Part shown: positions 9,431 through 18,534 of the stretch, piece after piece
How the letters are laid out: each line of letters starts with the position of its first letter
How positions within the stretch are numbered: the first letter of the stretch is position 1
NCBI GenBank assembly: GCA_023853785.1
Contig: JAJIRX010000790.1
Coordinates: forward strand, 1-24,028
DNA length: 24,028 bases
Reading direction: 5' to 3'
DNA from: Psilocybe azurescens
Taxonomy: Eukaryota > Basidiomycota > Agaricomycetes > Agaricales > Agrocybaceae
Made by a program: the position numbers and the translations under genes
The notes under the pieces: model-generated
Database searches by the model: none
What the model was told of the DNA's origin: nothing
Seen by the model: the letters and a program-made list of their open reading frames with translations, nothing else

Positions 9431-10672
9431 GCCTGGTCATGAGAATGGCGCTAGTGCGCCGGTGCCTGAAGACCTCTGAACGCTGACTGGCGAAGGACGA
9501 TAGCATCTGATAACATGTGAATGTAATCTAGAATAAACCACGGAGGTTCCTAATGCCTGATCTAAACATATGTTTTACCCACACTGTACAATTGCGAATG
9601 TCGCTTTGAGTTATTGGGATACTCCTACTTATTTGAGCAGTTGGATTGGATCGCACTTTGAGTTCAGCCATTGCGACAGTGAGATGACCCTTATATTCAG
9701 ATATAAAAGGAGGGAGATGCAGTAGAATGCGCCGTTTTAAATTTTGCCAAGAGCTACCCGAGAAAGAACTGTACAATGAAAAGTGAAGGAATTTGTGCGA
9801 AATATTCATAGGTAGTAGACTTCAGTCACGAGGCTCTCTTTCTGCCGTATATCGGCCTTTCGTGTCTTTCTTCGATAGACGAAAATACCCACGAAGACGA
9901 AGCTGGGAAATTCTGTTCCGTGATTTGAGTCGGTTGCTCCGGGGAACCTAAGTTTGGCATCATCAGCGTGACGCCACCATCGACAGCGAGCACAGGTTTA
10001 ATTCTTCTAGAAGTGTGTAGGATTTGGAATGAATGGCCTTCGTACGATGTGATAAAAGACCAAAGACAATGAGCGAAGGTGGACGGAAGTGAACGTTTGA
10101 ACGGCGTAAAGGTGACAAGAAAGCGATCATGTAAGGGATCAGTCAAGTGATATCGATAATCGAGCATGGTGCGTGATCTACGTCGCGCGCGAGGAGATGA
10201 ATTAGGGGTAAATCAGGGGCAAGGGCCAAGCTATGTGCAATTGAGTTTTAGTCATTGCTATAGGCTTGAAGAATAAAGTAAATCACTGTGAGAACTATGG
10301 AAGAACCAATGTATTGCAGAAACCTTAGCAAAGAAGCAACACCGGGGAGCGCAGAGTTCCGAGTTCCATCGTCTGTCAAAGATAGATTGACAGGTTTAAT
10401 GGACGTGTCAGTTGGAACCACCAGCAAAGATTAGATTTGACCATCTGACGCCATTCTTTTGAACATCCATGTCTTCTGCTCAAGCATATGTTTTCCATGC
10501 CCAACAAACGGACAACCAAAACATATAAAGGGGCAAGGGCATCTGGGTGACCAGTCATCTCAAGCACCAGAGTACACTTTCACCCCACTTTTCCAAATAA
10601 ACGTACGCACTCAACTATTATCTGTTCATTAACCTTTCTGACCTTCTTGCTCTCGTATAGATCTCAAACACA
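9431..10672 (+). repeat. Duplicated upstream block, copy 2
   Basis: This is the partner of 6455-7488, with insertions and deletions. It also carries open frames on the minus strand at 9528-9809 and 9826-10167 that are not shared intact with copy 1. I do not support them as genes. Confidence 0.6.
10524..10529 (+). promoter_or_regulatory. TATA box of paralogue 2
   Basis: TATAAA in acatataaaggggcaagggc, identical in context to the box at 7339, 144 bp before the ATG. Confidence 0.65.
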
Positions 10673-11027
10673 ATGTCTGGAGGTAAATGGGCCTGGCACC
10701 ATGTTTGGTCTTAGACTGTGTTTGACTAGTCATCTATGTTTTAGGTCACCAAGTTCTTGCTGGATTCGACACCAACAATGGCTTTACAGTCACGAATAAC
10801 ACCTCTCAGAACATTTACCTGCAGACGTCGGCTTCTGCATTTTCAACCATTTGCCCAACCAGTCTTCATCGGCTCAGACAGCCTACTTCAACTATGCCGT
10901 TAGGAACAACAACACCACCAATGCAGCCGTTTATTTGAGCATCAATGTCAGCTCTGCTGATGGTAGCGTGAACGTCGTATCTGGAACTATGAGGGGCAGT
11001 ATCGGTGTTAACATCTCCTTCGCATGA
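10673..11027 (+). CDS. Paralogue 2 of the small unknown protein, one frame break
   Basis: Exons 10673-10682 and 10745-11027 flank a 62-nt intron. It starts MSGGHQVLAGFDTNNGFTVT and ends RGSIGVNISFA. The long exon is almost identical to that of paralogue 1; differences include Gly to Asn, Asp to Asn, Leu to Val and Phe to Ser changes. One T is missing from the run at 10850-10852 (ATT TTG CCC expected), which puts the rest out of frame as printed. The rest being in frame afterwards and so conserved favours a sequencing indel. The 5' UTR intron donor seen in paralogue 1 (aaGTaaac) is aaATaaac here. A downstream GTACGC at 10603 is the only nearby substitute. Confidence 0.72.
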
Positions 11028-11030
11028 TTG

Positions 11031-11075
11031 GTGAGCTGCATGCAGCATTTTACAAACATCCGCTGAACGTCTCAG
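11031..11075 (+). other. 3' UTR intron of paralogue 2
   Basis: GTGAGC starts 4 nt after the stop, with a CTGAAC branch-like site and a CTCAG acceptor, 45 nt. The position matches paralogue 1 although the interior has diverged. Confidence 0.5.
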
Positions 11076-11196
11076 GCCAGGGTCATTACGACTACTATTT
11101 TCCGTCTATTCTGCGAATCCGAACTCAAAGCTGTGGATTTATCTACATCAGTCTTTACCTTTTGCCCCAATGTAAATAAAAAAAAAGAGTTATTTT

Positions 11197-11229
11197 TGAT
11201 GAATCCAAGTTTGCTACCTCTTTGTATTG
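11197..11229 (+). promoter_or_regulatory. Conserved 3' block, copy 2
   Basis: Same two words and same 33-nt span as at 8010-8042; TGCTACC replaces TGCCACC between them. Confidence 0.6.
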
Positions 11230-11340
11230 AGAAGACAGTTTAATGACCCTTTGTGGATATGTTTACGAGCACCAAAAAAGCCAAGAATGTCCGAAGGGAA
11301 TATTTCCACGCATTGACAGTGGTACAGAAGCCAAAACACA

Positions 11341-11347
11341 TATATAG
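11341..11347 (+). promoter_or_regulatory. TATA box of paralogue 3
   Basis: TATATAG followed by ggccaagggac, similar in place to the TATAAAGGGGCAAGGG of the other two copies, 151 bp before the ATG. Confidence 0.5.
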
Positions 11348-11491
11348 GGCCAAGGGACTTACAGCGAACCCCAAATCTCAACCCCCGAGATACACATTTG
11401 ATCCCACTTTCCTAATCAAATGTTTGCACTTAATTGTTTGCTACTCATTCCCTCGTCTGACCTTCCTGATCCCTTATAGACCTCAACTACA

Positions 11492-11855
11492 ATGACTAGC
11501 ACTGGTGGTGATGAACGTAATGGGCCTGGCCTTATGCTTTCTCCTCCATTGTGGTTGATCGTGCCCCATCTTTAGGTTCTAGCATCGATCCCTCCGCAGG
11601 TTTTATAGTCGCAAACTACACAGCTCAAAATGTTTACCTGCAGACGCCGACTGGTTATCTAAAGATCTTACCCAATGAGAATTCACCGGCTCAAACACAA
11701 GCCTTTGATTATGTCGTTCGGAACAACGACACCGACAATTCAGCCGTTTTTTGACTATCAGTGTCAAGAAAGCTTCTACTACGACTCCTGGTGGTGTGAG
11801 TGTCGGATATGGTGCCTTGAAAGGTAAAATTGAGGTCACAGTATCCTTCGCTTGA
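11492..11855 (+). CDS. Paralogue 3, diverged member, one frame break
   Basis: Exons 11492-11516 and 11576-11855 flank a 59-nt intron (GTAATG..TTTAG) at the same phase and place as in paralogues 1 and 2. It starts MTSTGGDERSSIDPSAGFIV and keeps AQNVYLQT, ILPN, PAQT, YVVRNNDTDNSAV and a C-terminal VTVSFA. It has several lysines, unlike paralogue 1. The run TTTTTT at 11747-11752 is one T short, so the printed frame hits TGA after AVF; restoring frame gives LTISVKKAS and on to the TGA at 11853-11855. The protein would be about 100 residues. Function is unknown. It lies only about 0.46 kb after paralogue 2, so it is an older tandem copy. Confidence 0.7.
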
Positions 11856-11858
11856 TCG

Positions 11859-11930
11859 GTGAGCCTTGCGCTATTCCATGAAACATTTTACCAACATCTC
11901 AACTTTAACCTCTAATCCCCTTTAAAATAG
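11859..11930 (+). other. 3' UTR intron of paralogue 3
   Basis: Donor GTGAGC begins 4 nt after the stop, as in the other copies, and the acceptor is AAAATAG, 72 nt. A TTTAAC branch-like site is inside. Confidence 0.5.
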
Positions 11931-12007
11931 TCATATCCCTTCTGTCCGGCAAATCCGATCTCAATGTTATAAACTTCCCACTACAGTCTTTACTTTTTCG
12001 CCCCCAA

Positions 12008-12040
12008 TGATGAATCCAAGTGTGCCAAGTCTTTGTATTG
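12008..12040 (+). promoter_or_regulatory. Conserved 3' block, copy 3
   Basis: TGATGAATCCAAGT and TCTTTGTATTG with the same 33-nt span as the other two copies, although the surrounding sequence has diverged strongly. Confidence 0.6.
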
Positions 12041-12143
12041 ACTTCTCGACGCTAATTGGTTTCCCTCGGCCTCAGTCTCAAGCTTGAAAGCTATGAAGAC
12101 GCATTGAAATGCGATGTTTGAGCCACATATTTGAACTCCACGC

Positions 12144-13900
12144 TCAGGCAAACATGTTTAGATTGCGTGCCCACAGCTGTACTAAACTCAGCAACTCATT
12201 GAACACGGGGCATTCGTCCTCTGCAATATTAGTTTCGGTGGCCGCCTCGTCAACTGAGATCAATCTCTGGGCGATGTCTTTGCAGTGATTAGTTGGATCC
12301 CTGAATTTGGGGTGTGGCCGATAAGCTGGTTGTCGTCTTCAGTTGCCACCACAACCTTTGACGGTGTCTGTAGTATTCTAAAGGTAAAATTGTACGCACG
12401 CAAATAAAGCGTACTCACCACAATCGTTGATGCCCCCACGGATAGGCCATGCTTGACGCGGCGATACACCTGCAGCTTAACCTCTCTCCAGACAGTCGAG
12501 GACAGAGTGGCTAAGAAACCAAAGAGGCCATCCTCAGCCCATTTTAGAGGTATGTAAGATACACGTCTTGCCTAGACCAGTCAACGGTCGGTGTTTGAGG
12601 CCCTATGCACCGAGTCATTGCATGGAGTTCCCTCGTAGATTTGTTTGCCGGGGCATGATGAAGAAGTAAGAGTTTTGACACATAGACAGCCGATGATATA
12701 GTTTCTCCGTCAAGTCTTTCTTGACGAGTGCGTGTGTGAGACAACACAGGGACTGACTAGGAAGCTTTGCGTTGCGTCATTGTAGCCGGTCAAGCGCCCG
12801 AAGCAACAGTGAAACAACTCAGGCAGCCTCACTAGGATCTCAGAATGTCCGCCGATCCGATTTCGACTGCTCGTTGAAGTGACGTGCAATCCACGGTTCT
12901 AAATGTAAATGCACGAGCCAATGGGCCTTGATAGAGACATTAGTGCCCTATGTTAAGGACCCCGTCTGCTTGACTCCATGTACCATGTGCATTTGATTCT
13001 GTAGCGCTTACAGCATTCATTTGTTAACCCAGATCAGTCGTACAGATGTCAGGCAGGGACATCTAGACAAGCAACGAGAAGACATACACCTTTGACGCCG
13101 CAGTTCCGCAGTGAGCCCCCAGCGGTCCACAATGCTCAATAGTGCCGAATCGTCATCTAAACAAGTGAGAAACAGCGGCAAACGACTGCGAAAGCCTGAT
13201 TGGGTTCGCTGCGCAGTGAATACTGCGATCAAGCTGCTCTACTGGCGTTCTGATAGTGATACCTGATTTGTCCAGAGGAGCTAGTAGTGGTGTTGGTGGA
13301 ACGAACTGGCTGGAAGGGGTATCCAGGTGTGCGTAATAGGAAGAAAGCACTTGAAGATATCCAGATAGATGCATTGGGAAAGGATCCCAGAGGTAAGGTC
13401 ACCCTTGTCTCTTGCGCGTAGTCCCTCATGAAAGCCAATGTTAAAAAGGGCATGCCGATATCCAGACGCCGAACGAAAACCATGACATGTTCACCGAGGG
13501 GTTTAGATGTCGAGATATCCAATGCAGAACAATCTTTAGCAGCGCAAAACAATAGAAGATTACATACAAAAATAAGCCAGTATTGATTGACATTCGGCTT
13601 CAGTACAACATGTACGGTATTTGTCATTCGGTTTTGCACAGAGTTGATCCTTCCATCTTCTAGCAACAGAAACCCCAAGGAGCCACGTCCCCAACTTTTC
13701 CGATGAGCAGCGTGGAGACCGTTGTAACTTCCAATCATTCATATTGATAAGCATTTATGTCGATCCGGAGAGAGCTATGCTGCGCCTTCTGGAAATCGAC
13801 TGCAGCGCATCCAGAGTGGCCAGGGCAGCACGGAGTGCAGCGGCCACAGTGACGAAGAAGTTTCGATGCCAACCAAAAAGAAAAAGTAATGAAAATTGTA
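12144..13900 (-). pseudogene. Heavily frame-broken unrecognised multi-exon gene
   Basis: The minus strand carries a chain of protein-like segments in changing frames: ALRAALATLDALQSISRRRS (near 13830), HVMVFVRRLDIGMPFLTLAF, HLSGYLQVLSSYYAHLDTPS, IKAHWLVHLHLEPWIARHFN, EILVRLPELFHCCFGRLTGY, ETISSAVYVSKLLLLHHAPA, AEDGLFGFLATLSSTVWREV, VYRRVKHGLSVGASTIV, then an intron (GTGAGT..TTTAG near 12418-12379) and KFRDPTNHCKDIAQRLISVD, ending LWARNLNMFA and TGA at 12144-12146. At least five single-base shifts are needed in 1.7 kb, more than in neighbouring genes, so true decay on top of sequencing indels is likely. I do not recognise the family. Leu-rich helical segments dominate. Neither the start nor most splice sites are settled. 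Confidence 0.45.
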
Positions 13901-14404
13901 TTCAATGTAAATAGTAAGGGCGCCACTGCCGGGTCGCGTGCTTGTGACCTGCTCCGCGTTGACTATGACCCAGCAGGAAATGGAAGCTAAATTAGAGTCA
14001 TAACGCTGGATTCAAATGCAGAAAGAAATGTCTTGAAGCATGGAATGGTGGATACAAAGTCTCAAAGGTGAGAAACAAAGGAACGGGCAGGTTTGAGTTG
14101 GTATCGGAGAGGACAGAAGGGTTAAACAGGGAAAGTTCCCACGCCACGAAGAAGCTCTGCGCCGAAACCGAAAGGGTTACGTGAATCCGGTTGACAAGTG
14201 GTTTTTTGAAATGTAATTCTATTCCCTTCCTCCTTCTTTTCCAACCACACCCACCACCGCCTCCGCAACCGACGACGCTCACGAAAAATATCATCGACGA
14301 AGCTCTTTTATAGTCTTCAGGGGCGCGAAAGAGGCTCGGTTCCTGTACGAAACATATAATAGACCTCTCAATATCCGAACCATTTGCCTTGAGCGGGTCT
14401 AGTC
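13901..14404 (+). promoter_or_regulatory. Upstream region of LCB2
   Basis: No supported gene. The open frame on the minus strand at 13998-14294 has the Gly/Lys/Phe bias of a CT-rich strand and is rejected. A pyrimidine-rich run with cccacc words lies at about 14221-14262, and acatataatag at about 14350 is a possible TATA-like site 50 bp before the ATG. Confidence 0.4.
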
Positions 14405-16780
14405 ATGCCCTTTAACTCTCCTCTGCCCTCCCCTATGGCTCTCGCAAAGTCATCCAAGTCTTCGTCCATATTTAACAAGAAGCGTTCGTCCAACGCGGCT
14501 GGTGCCCTTCCCGCCTCAGCAGCGTCCTACCTCTCCGCTCTCTCAGAAGCAGACGCCTCTGCGCGTAAGCGGAGCGGTCCTGCTATTACGGCGTCACCAA
14601 CCTCAACGCCTGCTCTGTCCCTTTCCTCCTCCATCACTTCTTCCTCCGAGGACACCATTCTCCACGAACACGAGTACATGAGCGACCCCGTCCTTGCCTC
14701 CAACAAGGATGGTCTGCTTTGCCCCTACGACCGCCGACGTCAGAGCAGGTTTTCAACACGGTGCACACTGAATTTGGCCATTGTGCTGATGAAAGTTTCC
14801 GTGCTACCAGCCAGCACAAGCTTGGAACGCCACTTGCGGCACACGTGCAACAAGATCCACCATATTACATCCTCCTATCTACCTATATCAGCTATCTGCT
14901 TCTGATTGTCCTCGGTCACGTCAGGGATTTCATTGGAAAGAGGCTGAATCCGAAGCAGTATAGACATTGATGCCTGGCGGTGTGAGTGCCCTCTATTCTA
15001 TTCTATTTTTATACCCGCCTTCTTTCCCTTTCCACCGCGACCGACGGTGATCGCAGCAATTTACGCGACATATTTTTGACATTTCTGGGCTTCTGGGCCT
15101 TCTATTTCCTCGCGCCACGCCTTTCGTCTTGCCCTTTCTGCCCGTTTTCCATCGTCGTCCCATTTGATGGAGGCTTTATATTTGTTCAAACTTCTGATTT
15201 CGGTGCTAATGCATGGTCTATTTAGGGCTACGCTCCCCTTAACTCTGACTTTGACTCTTTTATACCCGTCGGCTCAAGACCCGCATGGATGAATGTTTCT
15301 CGCAACCCGTCACAGGGGTAGCAGGCCGCACTATCCTACTTCTCGACCGCTATTCCACAGATTACAACCACACTCAAACTCTTACCGGCACCCGTACACG
15401 CGCTCTCAATATCTCCTCCTACAACTACCTCGGATTTGCGCAAGCCCGAGGCCCTTGCGCTGACGCTGTCGAGGAATCTATTAAACGATATGGCGTGTCG
15501 ACGTTGGGATCGAGACTTGACGCGGGCACTAATGATCTTCACACCATCGGCGAGGCTCTCGTAGCGAAATTTGTTGGCACGGAAGATGCTCTGATCAGCT
15601 CAATGGGTTTCGCTACCAACTCGACCTACATTCCCGCTCTGGTGGGCAAAGGCTGTCTGGTTATTTCCGACGAGTATAATCACGCGTCGATTCGATTCGG
15701 TGTGAGAATTAGCGGTGCCCATGTGCGCATGTTCAAGCATAACAACATGAAGAACTTGGAGGCCCTTTTGAAGGAGGTGATCAGTCAAGGCCAACCGAAA
15801 ACGCACCGACCATGGAAGAAAATCTTGATTATCGTCGAAGGACTATACAGTATGGAGGGGACACTGGTGAATCTTCCTGCTATTATGGAGTTGAAAAAGA
15901 AGTACAAGGTATGTCATCTGTCAGCTCTTTCCAAATTGAGCAAGTCGCCGACCTTTTGCGGTATAAGTTTTACCTGTACATCGACGAAGCGCATTCTGTC
16001 GGAGCTCTCGGCCCGCACGGTCGCGGTGTAGCAGATTACTTTGGCGTTGACCCCAGGGGTATTGATCTTCTCATGGGGACATTCACCAAGTCGTTCGGTG
16101 CAGCTGGAGGATACATCGCGGGTAACAAGACTCTTATCGACATCCTTCGCGTGCATGGACATTCGGGTGCTTATGCTGAATCTATGGCGCCTCCTGTGCT
16201 GACGCAGGTCATCTCGAGCATGGCGAGTATCATGGGTCTGCAGTTGCCGGCAGAGACGACAGGTATTGCGAGAGGCTCGGTGCCTCCTATGTTGGAGGAG
16301 GAGTATCACCATCCCGGACCCGCGCCCTTCTCTTCTATCCCTGCGTGGGTGAACCTCCCCCCTGCTCTAGCCTCTGGGAAGGAAGGCTCGTCACGTATCC
16401 GTCGCCTCGCATTCAACTCACGGTACCTGCACAACGGGCTCATCAAGCTTGGGTTCATCACGTACGGAGACCCCGCGTCGCCCATTGTGCCGCTGTTGCT
16501 GTTCAACCCGGGGAAGATGAACATGTTCCACAGGCTGATGAAGGACAGACAGACCCCGATCGTCGTCGTCGTCGTGGGGTACCCTGCGACGCCGCTGGTG
16601 ACGGGCCGGGTGCGGTTCTGCGTCAGCGCGGCGCATACGAAGGAGGACGTGGACTGTGTGCTGAAGGCGTGTACGGAGATTGGAGATGTGTTGGATCTGA
16701 AGCATGGTATCCCTGCCAAGGAGCGATGGAGCCTTGAGGAGATCATGGATAGGGCGGTCGAGTTGGGCACGATGGAGTAG
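14405..16780 (+). CDS. LCB2: Serine palmitoyltransferase catalytic subunit, LCB2
   Basis: This is the PLP enzyme of the alpha-oxoamine synthase family that condenses serine with palmitoyl-CoA, the first step of sphingolipid synthesis, at the ER membrane with LCB1. Exons: 14405-14981, 15226-15908, 15968-16780; introns are 244 and 59 nt; about 690 residues. A Ser/Ala-rich N-terminus is followed by PTSEQVFNTVHTEFGHCA, a membrane segment (YYILLSTYISYLLLIVLGHV), NSDFDSF, SSYNYLGFA, SDEYNHASIRFG, YIDEAHSVGALGPHGRGVAD and the lysine that binds PLP in GTFTKSFGAAGGY (codon 16088-16090). The end, RVRFCVSAAHTKEDVD, is typical. Three one-base losses break the frame: near 14717-14726, in the TT at 14966-14967 (YRHLMPGG) and in the T run 15258-15261 (DSFYTRRLKTRMDECF). 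Conserved sequence resumes exactly after each. Confidence 0.95.
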
Positions 16781-17829
16781 ATCTTTTTCTTATTTTATTT
16801 TATTTTCTTCTTCACCGGTTCTCCTTGGAATTTTTCTCTTCCCCCTTTTTGTCTCCCTTTCTCTCTCCCCTGTCGGTGTTTTCGTCTTGTTTGGGTTTCG
16901 AGTTTATTTCAAGTTGGAATTTCTTTTTCTTTCTTTTCTTTTGCTCGCCAGATTTCTCCAAATTTGTCCTATCCGCCTTCACCCACATTTGCCCGCCGTT
17001 TACCCATCCCATTCAACTCTATCGCCCATTACCTACCTCATCATTCTCATCATCCTCATCTAAACCTTGCCCACTTCTTTTCCGATTCGTCCTATCGTCA
17101 CCCACCCACCCATCCATCCATTGTTATCCAATCCATCGCCTAACGCCAACTCATGACTAGACTACTACCGTAATTTGTGAACCCCTTTACTTACGCCCAC
17201 TTTCACCCCCCTTTTTTTCCGCCTTCCCTTTCATCCGAACGATGACAAACAACAATGAAAAAATGAATATCTTACTTTTATTCTTCTGTTCTAATAACCT
17301 GCATGTACGCTTTTGGAGACCTTGTGGCCCTGTAAATGAGGTCTAGAAAAGAGTAGGAAGGTTAGAAGAATGAACGAACAGTAGAAAGATGGGTGCGAAC
17401 ATTTATTTGGTAAAGCGGGATAATTGGGTATTGCCCAGTGCCAGGTGACGGGCTCGCTGTGATGCTCTTGTCCTTATATGTGTGTTTTGGCTGTCCGCGT
17501 GCTGAGCAGAATTGGTTTGTATGTAGTGGGAGCCAAGAAAAAAGAAAAAACAAGCTTTTTTTCAGATTGAGATGTGTGAGGGCGCCCATCCCAACAGAAT
17601 TCGGTATGTGATGTCAACCGAATGAATAGCTCTAGCGAAAGGATCCGTTTTTGTGAGGCAATATGTTGTTGTTCCAGCATGATGACACAGTTCTTAAGTC
17701 CAATTTGATGTCCCCTTGCAGATCTAGAAGACGAGCAGAATTTCCAGAGAGAGGGTGGCCATTTGGGCTGACCCGAGCTGATTGACTCAACTGCATTCGA
17801 AGAGAATATCTATGCAGCCATAGTATATA
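16781..17829. other. 3' region of LCB2, gene-free
   Basis: A T-rich and CT-rich 3' UTR (tattttattttattttctt just after the stop) leads into pyrimidine-rich sequence with cccacccacccatccatcca at 17101-17120. The second half is ordinary intergenic DNA. Open frames here are low-complexity translations of the CT-rich strand and are not supported. Confidence 0.4.
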
Positions 17830-18528
17830 CAGTGGCGTGCATACATAATGCACGTGACAAATTTCGCACAACGCGAGACTTGTGCCTGCTTATCTCTACA
17901 TTTCCTCTATTGATCCCAAATAAAATTTTGCACAGTAGAAGATATGTATTAGGGCATTTAACAGTGGAGTTGATAACATATATAATAAAAAGAAACTTCT
18001 CCGTGAGCTAAACTCGCAAAGGACATTTTTTCAAATGTGTCAATGAAGAAATTTGACCATATTTCAACGAGCACTGGTTCAATCAGGATAGGTTTTGGAT
18101 ATAATCTCTACATAGTAAATAGATAACATTGATTGAAATTAATTCTCCTCTTTGAATTGTACTCCAAAAAGGAATGTAGCTAACCGAAAGGAAAATGGGT
18201 TTTTAAACTCAGAAATAAGTAGGAAGGTATAAGACATGCTACTCTTTAAACAGAAATTTAGATCATGTCATTTGTTTATCTCGTTGTGGAATGCTATCAA
18301 GATCTTTAGGGACAAAATTTTGAACAAATTAGCTCCAGACAAATACTGGTACAAATCAATGAGAACACTACAAATATTTACCCAGGGTTGCAAGTATATA
18401 CTGTCTGTTCTATGTTTTATAAATCTAGTTTTACATTTATGATTGGTTAAGTATTGGTGCAGCAATGCCTCCAACAAGATCTCCAAGCCCCGAAAATTGG
18501 TCACGTGCATTATTTTTGCACACCACTG
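17830..18528. mobile_element. Tc1/mariner-type non-autonomous element (MITE) with TA target duplication
   Basis: Terminal inverted repeats of about 37 bp are at 17830-17866 and 18491-18528. They start CAGTGGCGTGCATACATAAT and, from the right end, CAGTGGTGTGCAAAAATAAT, and continue as GCACGTGAC in both. The ends are CAGTGG..CCACTG, with TA on each side (17828-17829 and 18529-18530), the usual target of this superfamily. The 699-bp body is AT-rich, with no recognisable transposase or DDE/D motifs, so it depends on an enzyme from elsewhere. Its CAGTG ends and TA sites are as in Tc1/mariner elements. It sits between LCB2 and the F-box gene. Confidence 0.87.
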
Positions 18529-18534
18529 TATATG

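Noticed and set aside
9528..10167. Two minus-strand open frames (93 and 113 codons) upstream of paralogue 2
   Set aside because: They lie in the duplicated block, and the homologous segment of copy 1 does not keep them open, so they are not under coding constraint.
13998..14294. 98-codon minus-strand open frame upstream of LCB2
   Set aside because: Glycine-rich and phenylalanine-rich stretches come from a CT-rich promoter strand; no domain.
16560..16578. (GTC)n microsatellite in LCB2 as a possible expansion
   Set aside because: It encodes the Val run in TPIVVVVVGYPATPL, a stretch normally hydrophobic and conserved in this family.
15914..16770. Long antisense open frames under LCB2
   Set aside because: Shadows of the strongly conserved LCB2 coding strand in GC-rich third positions.
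16704..17160. Phe/Ser/Pro-rich open frames after LCB2
   Set aside because: Translation of a low-complexity pyrimidine-rich 3' UTR.
18236..18510. Possible transposase in the mariner-type element
   Set aside because: The short open frames on both strands are AT-driven and lack helix-turn-helix or DDE/D motifs.
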